Source: Phycisphaerae bacterium (GTDB lineage: Bacteria > Planctomycetota > Phycisphaerae > Sedimentisphaerales > Anaerobacaceae). Taken from it: a stretch of 64,000 nt of DNA. Both the position numbers and the translations under genes were made by a program. A model generated the notes under the pieces. The model was not told where the DNA came from, searched no databases, and was given only the letters and a program-made list of their open reading frames with translations. Of the stretch, positions 49,406 to 59,286 are shown one piece after another (within the stretch, counting starts at the first letter, position 1; the number at the start of each line of letters is the position of its first letter). Where the stretch lies: positions 124,001-188,000 of the forward strand of contig JAAYBV010000067.1 in the NCBI GenBank assembly GCA_012744475.1, given 5' to 3'.

Positions 49406-49777
49406 CTACTGCCACCACCAGCCCGACCAGATCGGCGGTCGAGGTACCCAGTATGGCGGTCCCGGCACCCAATACGGCGGCCGAGGCAGCCAGTACGGCG
49501 GGCCCGGTGTCCAATATGGCGGCCACGGCGGCTTGCACGGGCTGCGCGGCCACCACCAGTCCGGGCAGTGGACCTTGCCATAGCCACCGCCGCCCAGCGC
49601 AACCATGTTTGTCGCCAAGGCCTGCTGAAGCCCGATCGTCGTCGTGGGGCTTGCGACATACGATCCCGGAGCCGCGTCACCCGGGGTCACCAGCAAGACG
49701 AACAACAACAGCACCGCCCCAAACGTCAGCAACCTGGCAAACGCGGTTCTTCGCCTTGTCGTTCCTTTCGCGTCCAT
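49406..49777 (-). CDS. Small secreted Pro/Trp/Tyr-rich repeat protein (PPYWxPx)n
   Basis: MDAKGTTRRRTAFARLLTFGAVLLLFVLLVTPGDAAPGSYV signal peptide; PPYWTPG PPYWLPR PPYWVPG PPYWVPR PPIWSGWWWQ*. Confidence 0.7.
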   Translation of the reverse strand: MDAKGTTRRRTAFARLLTFGAVLLLFVLLVTPGDAAPGSYVASPTTTIGLQQALATNMVALGGGGYGKVHCPDWWWPRSPCKPPWPPYWTPGPPYWLPRPPYWVPGPPYWVPRPPIWSGWWWQ

Positions 49778-49993
49778 GGGTATCCTTTCCCACAAGGCAT
49801 CTCTGCCGCTACAGGACCGATCTCTCCTCCCCCTTCCTTGAAAACGAATGGACTGAATCTACGGACAGTTGCAGGGCCTGTCTATTAGGGAAAATACGTA
49901 TTTGACAATAGGCAATCAGGACAAGATGCGAAACCTCATTGTCGAACCACGCGTCACCGAACGCTCTGTGTCCACTGTGTCCGCTGCGTCGCG

Positions 49994-51871
49994 CTATCGA
50001 TCGCTCCTGTGCGGCAGCGTTTTGAGCTTTTGCCCTACTGCCAGGGCCTCGTCGTGACGGCCGGTGTGTTGATAGGCCTGCTCCAGGCACAGCAGCACCT
50101 GCTCGTTGTCCTCGTGCCCTTCTCTGGCCTTCTCCAGATATGGGATCGCCTCTGCGAATTTGCCCTGATTGACCAGCAGATGTCCCATCCAGCGCAGCGC
50201 GAAGAAGGTTTCTTGGATTTCCAGCGAGCGCGCCAGTAGCGCAGGGACCTCATCCGTCCGCTTGAGGCGCAGCAGGTTCTTCGCCGCATCGTTAAGGAAG
50301 ATCGTGCTCCAGGGAACCGTGTGGCAGAGGGCGCGATACTCGTGATAGGCCTCCAGGTAGCGGCCTTCCCTCTCGTGCCGTTGCGCCAAATCGTCGTGAG
50401 CAAGGATGATGCTGTAAGCGTCGTCGGTCAGAACACGCAGGGCCAGGGTATCCACCTCGCCCTGCGGCCCAAACGACTGAAGGCTCCGGTTCGGTCCGGC
50501 CTGGGGCTGAAAGGGCCAGCCTCCCTTGAGATACCGAATGCTGAGATCCGCACAGGCAAGGTCGAGATCGGTCATGCCCCAATTCTGTCTGTAGTGTTCG
50601 ATCGGCTTGACGGCAGCGCGGTCCCACGGCAGATCGATCGCCTTCGCGTCCCGGATCGTATCGAAGAAGGCTGCGGCCATAAGAAAGCAGCCGTCAACAT
50701 TCGGATGGAGATGATCCACCATGAGATGGTCCCCGATGATGCCCTCGGGCGAGGCGGCCTCGAAGCGGGATTTCATCGGAACGACCGCCCCACCATACCG
50801 CCGGGCGGTCTCGTGAAGGATCTCGTTGAATTCCTCCGAGGCCCGAAATCGCAACGCATCGAGGTCCTTGGCCTTGGTGTAGAGGCGATGCGCCTGCTCG
50901 TGGTCCCCCTCCCGGTCCAGGGCCTGCGCATCACGAAACACCAGATCGGCCGCCGGCGCCGAACCCGTCGCCACGGAGACAAAGGGTCGCTGGTCTCGCA
51001 CGTTGCTCACCAGCTCGCTGACCACGATGGGAACCCCGGCGACACGAGCCTTCTGATAGATGCGGTCGAGATTCTCAGCGAATTGCCGTGTCCCCTGCCG
51101 GTAGAGCCGACTATCGAGAGGGATGGCCTTTGCGCCCACCATTCGCTCCATGAGGGTGGCGCTCGGATCGTAGTCGGCGCCTTGTTTCCGCATGCCTCTT
51201 ACCAGGCCAACAGCATCTTGCGCCAGCACGAACAGCTTCAGTCGACGCAGCTTCAGGTAGGCTCTGGCCACCGCGCGGCTTTGGCCCAGAGACTCGCGGG
51301 ATGCGACACCCAGCGCGCCGTAGTATTCATTGTGTCCCGAGTAGATCAGAATCGCGTCCGGCTTCTGCGCGAGGATTTCATCCAGGAAATCGAGCTGCGT
51401 GTAGGTGTTCGTAGCGGACATGGCGGTGTTGACGATCTCGATCTTCCGGTCGGGAAACGCCTCCTGTAGCCGGACGTTCAGGATGCGAGAGAACATCAGG
51501 TTATTGCCATACGGGAAACCGGCAGCCGTCGAGCCACCCAGAACGAACATGCGAACCCCGTTCGAGGGCTTGTCTTTGAGGAACGCATCCCACGACGGTT
51601 TCGGCACCTTCACCAGGTAAGGAAAGTACTGCCGTCCAATCTCGCGGTTGCAGGTCAGGAAACGCCCCCCTTCGACCGAGGCGGCGACGAAGAGCCGAGG
51701 ATCGCCGCCGTAACGGAACAGACGCAGACACCCCTCCACCAGTAGGAGCAATGCACCGGAAAGGACCAAGGCGATGAAGGCAAATGCGATCCTCTTCTTC
51801 CGGCTCAGCACAACGCGAGGAGTCGACCGCTTGCCCTTGCTTCTCTTCGCCTTCCTGGACTGCATAGCCAT
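49994..51871 (-). CDS. SGNH/GDSL-type hydrolase with C-terminal TPR-like repeats, membrane-anchored
   Basis: KKRIAFAFIALVLSGALLLLVEG TM; MFVLGGSTAAGFPYG; ILIYSGHNEYYG; DHLHPNVDG; C-terminal TPR. Confidence 0.85.
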   Translation of the reverse strand: MAMQSRKAKRSKGKRSTPRVVLSRKKRIAFAFIALVLSGALLLLVEGCLRLFRYGGDPRLFVAASVEGGRFLTCNREIGRQYFPYLVKVPKPSWDAFLKDKPSNGVRMFVLGGSTAAGFPYGNNLMFSRILNVRLQEAFPDRKIEIVNTAMSATNTYTQLDFLDEILAQKPDAILIYSGHNEYYGALGVASRESLGQSRAVARAYLKLRRLKLFVLAQDAVGLVRGMRKQGADYDPSATLMERMVGAKAIPLDSRLYRQGTRQFAENLDRIYQKARVAGVPIVVSELVSNVRDQRPFVSVATGSAPAADLVFRDAQALDREGDHEQAHRLYTKAKDLDALRFRASEEFNEILHETARRYGGAVVPMKSRFEAASPEGIIGDHLMVDHLHPNVDGCFLMAAAFFDTIRDAKAIDLPWDRAAVKPIEHYRQNWGMTDLDLACADLSIRYLKGGWPFQPQAGPNRSLQSFGPQGEVDTLALRVLTDDAYSIILAHDDLAQRHEREGRYLEAYHEYRALCHTVPWSTIFLNDAAKNLLRLKRTDEVPALLARSLEIQETFFALRWMGHLLVNQGKFAEAIPYLEKAREGHEDNEQVLLCLEQAYQHTGRHDEALAVGQKLKTLPHRSDR

Positions 51872-52129
51872 CGGTTCCCCTTGACAGCCATTCATGTCCT
51901 CCGGATACGGCCGCACATGAACGCGATTCCTCCTTCGCCTTCATGCGGGCCTTCCGTGCATCACGCCTTTTATGATACCACGGCAGGCGCACCGGCCTCA
52001 ACCGTCCGCCCTCTTTCCAGAGCATCGAAGGCCGCTGGCCGGATTGCGTATTGACAGACACTGCCGGTCCACATAGGCTTGTGCCATGCAGACAAACGCG
52101 CGGACAATGACTTTCGGGTGTGCCCATCC

Positions 52130-52219
52130 TGCCCGCCGGCAACAGGCCGGCCGAGAACGCGCGTTCTTTCCATAGGGCGACCGGCGTCGCGTGTTCGCAG
52201 TTCCCCGGCCCGGCGGGCA
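52130..52219 (+). promoter_or_regulatory. Candidate structured 5' leader
   Basis: Perfect 10-bp stem tgcccgccgg (52130-52139)/ccggcgggca (52210-52219) enclosing gaacgcgcgttc palindrome and gcgac-cggc-gtcgc hairpin, ending 21 nt before the ATG. Confidence 0.3.
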
Positions 52220-52240
52220 AATGCGGCAAGGAGGTGCGTC

Positions 52241-53509
52241 ATGGTAGTGCGGCAAAGGCATTTCTACGTTGGGCTTCTGTGTGTGGCATCGTTGATGGCT
52301 TGTCCAGGCGCGTGGGGTGCACAGCCTCCGGCCGTTCCCGACCCCAGCATCATGCTGCCCCTGGTCCCCGCCGCCGCCCAGGCGGGCGCCCCACCCTGTA
52401 TCAAGCCGGGCACACGACTGACCTACTTCGGAATGACCGCCAGCATCCCGGGCGAATACGGCAAGCTCGTGCAGGACGACGAGGGCAACTGGATCGACAA
52501 GAACACCGGCACGCGCTACCGCCAGGAGAAGATCGGTGCCAGTGGCAGTGCAGCCTTCAACGTCGTGTCCGTCGGCCACGTCGGTGGCGGCGTTGCGGAG
52601 TTGTCCACGAAGCTCTACTCGCTCGACACCGCGACCAAGAAGTGCGGGTTTGCCGTCGGGGGAGGAATGGTCGGTCACGCCGGCTGCGCCGCCGACTACT
52701 GGATTCATCCCGAGGTGCTCGCGCAGGTGGCCGAGGTCAATGCGCAAGGCGTCCGCATCCTGCGGATGCCCTACACCCTGGAAGGAAGAACGTATCGGGC
52801 GATCCGCTTTCAGACCGATGACATTTCCGGCTACCAGGCGCATGTGTACGACCTGGACACCGGGCTGATGATCTTCCACGCCTCGCGGAGACAGGGACAG
52901 TCGGTGCTCACGGCGCCGATCGGGGGCGAGGGCATGGCAGGGATGGGAGAAGGAAGCGCCCAATTGGTCACCCTGTGGCTCGTGGAGCGCAAGGACATCG
53001 ACGTGCCGTGGAAGGACGCGCCGCCGCCGCAGTGGATCGAGCGATTCGGGCAGTTGTCGTACCGGGGTGTGCAGACGTCGGTGGTCTCGGTCGCCGGGTC
53101 GAAGCTGGACCGCGCAATGACCGCGACGCTCACGCCGAAGGCCTGCGGGCCCGGCTGGGTGCGCTTCACCAACCGATATCTCTTCGAGTCGCTGCCGGGC
53201 ATGCCGCCCAACGAGGCGACGCAGGACGGCGCCTCGGGGGCCGCGACCATCGGCGGCCTGTGGATCTCGCCGCAGGCCCTGGGCAATGTGCGGCCGGGCC
53301 AACTGATCGAGACCAACGAGAAGGTGGGTACAACCGTCACCGTCAGCGATGTGCGGCCGGGCGCCGTGACGATCAGCGAGGTCGGACCGCTGCATCGCAC
53401 CGACTGCACCTACGACATGAGAACAGGCGTATTGTCGGCGATGACAATCGTCCAGCAGATCGGACTGGCCAGCATCACGCACAGAATCCAATTGGTCAGC
53501 CCGCCGTAG
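52241..53509 (+). CDS. Secreted protein of unknown function with apparent internal duplication
   Basis: Strong SD aaggaggtgcgtcATG; MVVRQRHFYVGLLCVASLMACPGAWGAQ; internal similarity DYWIHPEVLAQV / GLWISPQALGNV. Confidence 0.85.
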   Translation: MVVRQRHFYVGLLCVASLMACPGAWGAQPPAVPDPSIMLPLVPAAAQAGAPPCIKPGTRLTYFGMTASIPGEYGKLVQDDEGNWIDKNTGTRYRQEKIGASGSAAFNVVSVGHVGGGVAELSTKLYSLDTATKKCGFAVGGGMVGHAGCAADYWIHPEVLAQVAEVNAQGVRILRMPYTLEGRTYRAIRFQTDDISGYQAHVYDLDTGLMIFHASRRQGQSVLTAPIGGEGMAGMGEGSAQLVTLWLVERKDIDVPWKDAPPPQWIERFGQLSYRGVQTSVVSVAGSKLDRAMTATLTPKACGPGWVRFTNRYLFESLPGMPPNEATQDGASGAATIGGLWISPQALGNVRPGQLIETNEKVGTTVTVSDVRPGAVTISEVGPLHRTDCTYDMRTGVLSAMTIVQQIGLASITHRIQLVSPP

Positions 53510-53591
53510 CCGGGCCAGGAGTCGTAAGGCCGGCGGCCAGGACACCTGCGTTGCGCATCCGGGCGGCACGAACCACAAACGCCGTCCTCAA

Positions 53592-53665
53592 CGCGCCCGG
53601 CAGGACTTGAACCTGCAACCTTCGGATTCGAAGTCCGCGACTCTATCCAATTGAGCTACGGGCGC
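53592..53665 (-). tRNA. tRNA-Arg, anticodon UCG
   Basis: Minus strand GCGCCCGTAGCTCAATTGGATAGAGTCGCGGACTTCGAATCCGAAGGTTGCAGGTTCAAGTCCTGCCGGGCGC(G); 7-bp acceptor stem; anticodon loop CTTCGAA; CCA not encoded. Confidence 0.95.
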
Positions 53666-53867
53666 AGCAATCGAAGTGGAGGTACTATAGGGCCCGGCCG
53701 GAGCGTCGTCAACCTTTTTCAAATGCCCGGCCCGTCTCACATCCGACCCCAGGGCACGTCACCGCAATGTGATCGTCCGCTGCGATTTCGACGGGCGTTG
53801 ACGACATCCGCTTGGCGGCATACCATCTGGCCAGCAGTCCATGGAATAGTCGCAGGAGAACTGCACA

Positions 53868-54905
53868 ATGAGACCGAATGCGCATCTGTTCGCGTCCGCC
53901 CTTCTATCGCTGGCGATGGCCCACCCGTGCCTCGCAATCCGGAGCCGGCCGGTCCCCGCTCCCGATGGTCCGCTCGGTAACGTTGCGGCGGAGTTCCACG
54001 AATATGAGGTAATCGTCGAGCCAGAGCGGAACGAAGCCGAATGGTGGGCGGGGGCACCGTCGGTCGTGCGGGACCAGAGCGGCACGTTCTGGCTGGCCTG
54101 CCGGATGCGCACCGCCGAGGCGCCGCGCGGCCTGCGGGGCTACGAGATTCGAATCCTGCGCAGCGCCGACGGCATCCACTTCGAGAAGGTGCACAGCATC
54201 CGAAGAGAGGACGTCCCGATCCCCGGTTTCGAGCGCCCCGCCCTGCTGATCGATCCGAAGACCGGTCTCTTCAGGCTCTACGCGTGCGGCCCGTGGCAGG
54301 ATGGCCCCTGGTCGATCATCAAGTTCGCGGACGCCGTCGATCCGACCGCCTTCGATCCGCGATCAGCAAAGGTCGTCATCGCCCCCCTGCCGAAATCCGA
54401 CGACCGCGACGTCATCCCAAACGAATACAAGGACCCCGTCATCATCTGTGCACAAGGGGTCTGCCACTGCTATGTCATCGGGGTCATGCGTCGGACCGAA
54501 CGCATCTATCACTTCCGCAGCAGCGACGGCGAGACCTGGGAGCCGGTGGGCAGTCCCTATCAGTCGATCATGGACCTGACCGGCTGGCACGACTTCTACG
54601 TCCGCCCGGCGAGCGTGGTCCCGGTCGGTCTGGGATACCTGTTCATCTACGAGGGTTCGGCCTGCGACTGGCACGACCCGGTCTACAACATCGCCACCGG
54701 CGTCGGCTTCACGTTCGACCTCCATCACGTCACCGACCTGACGCCGGAGAACCCCCTGCTGGCCAGCACGACACCGAGCGCGCGTTTCGCGACATGGCGC
54801 TATTCGCATTGGATGTGGGTCGATGACGAGCTTTGGGTCTACGCGGAAGTCGCTCGGCCGAATGAGTCCCATGAAATCCGTCTCTTCCGCCTGCCGTGGA
54901 ATTGA
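53868..54905 (+). CDS. Secreted beta-propeller-like (GH43/GH32-fold) hypothetical protein
   Basis: N-terminal signal; WWAGAPSVVRDQSGTFWLACRMRTAEAPRGLRGYEIRILRSADGIHFEKV...; blade-like repeats. Confidence 0.65.
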   Translation: MRPNAHLFASALLSLAMAHPCLAIRSRPVPAPDGPLGNVAAEFHEYEVIVEPERNEAEWWAGAPSVVRDQSGTFWLACRMRTAEAPRGLRGYEIRILRSADGIHFEKVHSIRREDVPIPGFERPALLIDPKTGLFRLYACGPWQDGPWSIIKFADAVDPTAFDPRSAKVVIAPLPKSDDRDVIPNEYKDPVIICAQGVCHCYVIGVMRRTERIYHFRSSDGETWEPVGSPYQSIMDLTGWHDFYVRPASVVPVGLGYLFIYEGSACDWHDPVYNIATGVGFTFDLHHVTDLTPENPLLASTTPSARFATWRYSHWMWVDDELWVYAEVARPNESHEIRLFRLPWN

Positions 54906-54988
54906 CAATTCCCCGTCCGTCCGCGATCTGCTATATTCGGCCACGCGGAAACTCGACACGAGCGTCAACCTCCTGACAGAGAGCCAAC

Positions 54989-56335
54989 ATGACCGAGCAA
55001 GGCGAGAGAAACAGCAGACATCGAATTCGGTCCTGGCACGTCGCCGTGTTCGTCCTTGGCGCATTGGTCATCGCCTTCGCGGTGTTTCGCATCGTGGTTC
55101 GGACGAAGGTGAACCGCCGTCTCGATGCCGTGCGTGCCGCCGGGTATCCGGCCACTTGTGAAGAACTCGATGCCAGCTATACGATACCTGCGTTTGCCGA
55201 GAACGCGGCCGACTACATCACCACGGCCCTGAGCCATCTGATATCCCCTTCGACCGAAGACGCCAATGGAGTCCCCCTGTTCAGCAACGCGCCCCTGCCG
55301 CGCAGAAGGCAGGCGCTCGACAACCCGACGAAGCACGTAACGGCTTCGATGCTCGCCGGGAACCAGAAGACGCTCGAACTGCTGCGTCAAGGACTGGCGA
55401 TCCCGGATTGCCGTTACCCCGTCGACTTCACGCAGGGCAACGATGCAGAGTTGATCGATCTCGCCGCGATTCGACGCACCACGCGTCTGCTGGTCATGGG
55501 GGCCGTTCTGCACGCCGAACAGGACGATCCCAACACAGCGACCCGGATGCTTCTGAGCAGTTATGGCTTGGCCCGCACCCTGGTCAAGTTGCCCACGATC
55601 ATCTCCCAAGTTGTCGCCCAAGCTGATCTGGAATTGACCGCCGAGGGGCTGGAGCAGGTGGTCAACCGGACGACGTTGACTGACGCCCATCTCGTGCAGA
55701 TCGACGCCGCCCTGTACGAAGGCGATGATCCCGATTCGATGGTGCGGGCGCTGGCCGCAGAGCGGTGCTTCGGACTGCATATGGCCGATGAGCCGTCGAA
55801 CTACGGCCCAGGCAACCTCTCCGTAGCGGTGGCCGGGATTCTCCGCGAACTGGGCGTTGTCGACTTGAGTCTGATCCGCCACCTGGATCGGATGGCCGAA
55901 GCGATCGAGATCGCTCAGATGGAGCCGTGGAAACGCAAGCAGGCCATCGAGACAGCCGAGGCCCGGTACAACACATCGGGCATCTCTTCCATTCTGGACT
56001 GGCTGACTCCTCCATGCGCCCGTCTGATCGGCGTGAATGTGCAGGGGATGGCTCGGATGCAGGTGGCGCGAACGGCAGTGGCCGTCGAGCGTTATCGACT
56101 CGCGACGGCGCAACTGCCTCAGGATACCACCGATCTCGTGCCAGGCTATCTCGAGACGACGCCGATCGACCCATTCGACGGCCGACCGCTGCGATACAAG
56201 AAGCGTGACGGGGGATATGTCGTCTACAGCATCGGCCCGGACGGGACCGACGACGGCGGCACCGAGCGTCAGCCCAAGCGCCAAGGCGGGAAAGAAGACC
56301 TCCCATACGACATTACGTTCATCGTCGAGCGATAG
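54989..56335 (+). CDS. Membrane-anchored hypothetical protein with pseudopilin-like C-terminal segment
   Basis: TM helix near N-terminus; C-terminal LVPGYLETTPIDPFDGRPLRYKKRDGGYVVYSIGPDGTDDGG. Confidence 0.7.
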   Translation: MTEQGERNSRHRIRSWHVAVFVLGALVIAFAVFRIVVRTKVNRRLDAVRAAGYPATCEELDASYTIPAFAENAADYITTALSHLISPSTEDANGVPLFSNAPLPRRRQALDNPTKHVTASMLAGNQKTLELLRQGLAIPDCRYPVDFTQGNDAELIDLAAIRRTTRLLVMGAVLHAEQDDPNTATRMLLSSYGLARTLVKLPTIISQVVAQADLELTAEGLEQVVNRTTLTDAHLVQIDAALYEGDDPDSMVRALAAERCFGLHMADEPSNYGPGNLSVAVAGILRELGVVDLSLIRHLDRMAEAIEIAQMEPWKRKQAIETAEARYNTSGISSILDWLTPPCARLIGVNVQGMARMQVARTAVAVERYRLATAQLPQDTTDLVPGYLETTPIDPFDGRPLRYKKRDGGYVVYSIGPDGTDDGGTERQPKRQGGKEDLPYDITFIVER

Positions 56336-56675
56336 ACCAGCCACAGACGACAATTCCGTAGACATGGGCTCGGCCTGATACATTCTTGTCGCTTCCGCCT
56401 GGAGCCGTGCGGGGTGACCACTCCATATTCCATTGCTGTGGCGAGGGCCGCGGGGAGAACGCCCGCGATTCTACCGAGGTGGCACCGGAATTGCCCCACA
56501 AGTCATTTGCCTGCGCCGCACACGGACGCTATAAGTACTCCCTCGTGCGCGGCGGGAACCGTTGCGGGAGATCCGGAACCCGGGACGAACCGGTCGCAAT
56601 CGCCGTCGGTAGACTGATGGCGGCGTACATGGCATCGGAAAGGCCGGACGACAACAGGAGAGCCGAGGTCGCAGC

Positions 56676-58940
56676 ATGGACAGTGAACAACTGCTGTATG
56701 AGGTCAACGACCTGAACCATCTCTTCCGAGAGAGCGCCAGCGTCGAGACGCTGTTGAACAAAGCGGTCGAGATGGTGGCGGACCGGACACATTCGGCCGT
56801 CTGCTCCGTCTATCTGTACGACCCGGCCGAACGCATGCTGACGCTGCGCGCGACTCGCGGCCTGAACCCCGAGTCCGTGGGAAAGGTGCGGCTGAGGCTG
56901 GGCCAGGGACTGACGGGCCTGGCACTCCAGGAGATGAAGACCGTCTGCGAGAAGGACGCCAGCCGCAATCCCAACTACAAGTTCTTCCCGGGCCTCTTCG
57001 AGGAGCGGTTCGACGCGTTCCTGGCGCTGCCCATCGCGCGCGGCATCTCCAAGATGGGCGTGCTGGTTCTCCAGCGCAGCACCGGCGAGTCCTTCACCGA
57101 CGCCGACATCAAGGCCCTGGAGACCGTGGCGTCGCAACTGGCCCACATCATCGAGAACGCCCAGTTCCTCATGGGAATGCACGAGCCGCGATCAGAACAT
57201 CCCGAGGTCCAGACGACCGCTCCGGCCCAACTGAAATTCGTCAGAGGCAGGGTCGCCTCCGAGGGATTCGCCTACGCGCCGGCGATGGTGATCGACAAGC
57301 AGAAGAGCCTGTCGTTCCTGTTGCACCGCGAATTCGAGGGCCGCTACAGTATCGAGCAGTTCCGCGAGGCGGTCACCCGCACAACCGATCAGCTCGAAGA
57401 GCTTCAGGAGCGCGTCGAGAACAAGCTGTCGGACGCGGCGTCTCTGATCTTCGCCGCTCACCTGATGATCCTCAAAGACAAGGCCTTCCTCGACAAGATC
57501 GTCCGGCGCATCGAGACCGGTGTCAACCCGCCCGTCGCCGTAGCCGAGGTCAGCGGCGAATTCATCCAGACGTTCCTCGCCAGCGACAACGCGTACATGC
57601 GGGAGAAGGTCAACGACATCGAAGACCTGGCCATTCGCCTGGTGAACAACCTGATCAGCGCCGGCGAGGACACCCAGGTCTATCGGGGTCACGTCGTCGT
57701 CACGCGCGATCTGTTCCCCTCCGACCTGCTGAAGCTATCGAGCGAGGAGGCCAGCGCCGTGGTTCTCGTCGGCGGCGGAGTCACCTCGCACATCGCGATC
57801 CTGGCCCGCTCGCTGGCCATGCCGATGGTCATCGCGGACAGCTTCGATCTGCTCGGACTGCCGGACGGGACTCCGATCCTCGTCGACGCGCAGATCGGCA
57901 ACGTGTTCGTCGATCCCGACGACAACGTGCTCGAGAAATTCCACTCGCAGCAGAAGGTCCGGCTGAGCCTCGAAGAGCAGAAGAAGCTCATCCAGCCGCA
58001 GACCCGTACTTCCGACGGCGTGCCGGTGCAACTGCTGGCCAATATCAATCTGCTGACCGACGCCGTCCTCGCGGCCGAGCTGCAATGCAACGGAGTCGGC
58101 CTGTACCGCACCGAGTTCCCGTTCATCGTGCGGACGACGTTTCCATCCGAGGCCGAGCAGTTCGTCATCTACAGCAGGCTCGTCCAGTCCATGCCGGGCA
58201 AGCCCGTGACGTTCCGCACGCTCGATGCCGGCGGCGACAAGATTCTCTCCTACTACCACGACGTCCAGGAGCAGAACCCGGCCATGGGCATGCGCTCGAT
58301 CCGGTTCTCCCTCCAGAACCGCCCGATCTTCCGCGAACAGGTGCGGGCCATCCTCCGCGCTGGAGCGGACGCCGACCTGCGGATCATGTTCCCGATGATC
58401 TCCTCGATCGACGAGTTCTGCCAGGCCCGCGAGGTCGTGCTGGAGTCGATCGATGGACTCTCGCGGCAAGGCATCGCCCACAACGGCAAACCCAAGCTCG
58501 GAATGATGGTCGAGCTGCCCTCGGTGGTCGAGCTGATCGAAGACTTCGCCGCAGAGGCGGAGTTCTTCTCCATCGGCACCAACGACTTCATCCAGTTCAT
58601 GCTGGGGGTGGACCGCACCAACGACAGCGTGGCCGACTTCTACCTGCCACACCATCCGTCCGTGCTGCGGGCCCTGAGCCGGATCGTTCGCGCCGCCAAC
58701 GGCAGCAAGCGGGAGGTGTCCGTCTGTGGCGACATGGCCCACGAGCCGCAGTATGTTCCGTTCCTGCTGGGCATCGGCGTCCGCACGCTCAGTGTGGACC
58801 CCGCCTATCTGTTGCGGACCCAGCAGACGATCGCAGGCATGTCCATTCGGCAGGCGGAAGCGATGGCGCAGGCGATGCTGGCGCAGAGCCGAACGCGCGA
58901 GATCGAGACAATTCTCGGCGAACCAGGCACAATGGTCTGA
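56676..58940 (+). CDS. ptsP: Phosphoenolpyruvate-protein phosphotransferase with N-terminal GAF domain (PtsP, EI-Ntr type)
   Basis: GAF-like N-terminus; GGGVTSHIAILARSLAMPMVI active-site region; GVGLYRTEFPFIV; FSIGTNDFIQFMLGVDRTND; VSVCGDMA. Confidence 0.95.
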   Translation: MDSEQLLYEVNDLNHLFRESASVETLLNKAVEMVADRTHSAVCSVYLYDPAERMLTLRATRGLNPESVGKVRLRLGQGLTGLALQEMKTVCEKDASRNPNYKFFPGLFEERFDAFLALPIARGISKMGVLVLQRSTGESFTDADIKALETVASQLAHIIENAQFLMGMHEPRSEHPEVQTTAPAQLKFVRGRVASEGFAYAPAMVIDKQKSLSFLLHREFEGRYSIEQFREAVTRTTDQLEELQERVENKLSDAASLIFAAHLMILKDKAFLDKIVRRIETGVNPPVAVAEVSGEFIQTFLASDNAYMREKVNDIEDLAIRLVNNLISAGEDTQVYRGHVVVTRDLFPSDLLKLSSEEASAVVLVGGGVTSHIAILARSLAMPMVIADSFDLLGLPDGTPILVDAQIGNVFVDPDDNVLEKFHSQQKVRLSLEEQKKLIQPQTRTSDGVPVQLLANINLLTDAVLAAELQCNGVGLYRTEFPFIVRTTFPSEAEQFVIYSRLVQSMPGKPVTFRTLDAGGDKILSYYHDVQEQNPAMGMRSIRFSLQNRPIFREQVRAILRAGADADLRIMFPMISSIDEFCQAREVVLESIDGLSRQGIAHNGKPKLGMMVELPSVVELIEDFAAEAEFFSIGTNDFIQFMLGVDRTNDSVADFYLPHHPSVLRALSRIVRAANGSKREVSVCGDMAHEPQYVPFLLGIGVRTLSVDPAYLLRTQQTIAGMSIRQAEAMAQAMLAQSRTREIETILGEPGTMV

Positions 58941-58985
58941 GGCCGGCGATCTGGGAACCTGACGAGGAAACTCGTGAGGAAACGC

Positions 58986-59117
58986 CTAACCGCGTTTGGC
59001 TTTGACTCGGGCGCGGCGCCGACTGGAGAGTATCTTGCGGCCGTGATGGGTCCGCGACCGTGCCCGGAACCCACTGACGCGTTTCTTCTTGATGTGACTC
59101 TTACGATGGTTTTCCAT
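58986..59117 (-). CDS. rpmH: 50S ribosomal protein bL34 (not in supplied ORF track)
   Basis: Own translation: MENHRKSHIKKKRVSGFRARSRTHHGRKILSSRRRARVKAKRG*; GFRAR...GR..L..RRR pattern of bL34. Confidence 0.92.
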   Translation of the reverse strand: MENHRKSHIKKKRVSGFRARSRTHHGRKILSSRRRARVKAKRG

Positions 59118-59228
59118 TGTCCTGTTCCAACCCAAGACCCACTGAACCTTACAGCCGAAACGCAGGAGTTTCGTGCCCTCGACTGTGATGCCTCGCGGAT
59201 CTACGGCGTCGGAATCACAGTGCCCCAG

Positions 59229-59256
59229 AGTATACCACAGGTTGCCCAGACTGCAA
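59229..59256 (-). promoter_or_regulatory. Putative strong sigma70 promoter of rpmH (TTGCAG-16-TATACT, extended TG)
   Basis: Minus strand CTTGCAGTCTGGGCAACCTGTGGTATACT; -35 59251-59256, -10 59229-59234. Confidence 0.7.
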
Positions 59257-59286
59257 GAGTCTTGCCGGCCGGATCGCCCATTTTGT

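Noticed and set aside
45797-49888. 1363-aa plus-strand ORF antisense to the Wzc/Wza-like genes
   Set aside because: Long antisense ORF typical of high-GC DNA; the minus strand has clear BY-kinase and SLBB export motifs, signal sequences and RBSs.
56471-56492. T-box-like sequence gaggtggcaccgg upstream of ptsP
   Set aside because: Resembles the T-box core but there is no specifier stem-loop/terminator organisation and the downstream gene is not aminoacyl-tRNA related; likely chance.
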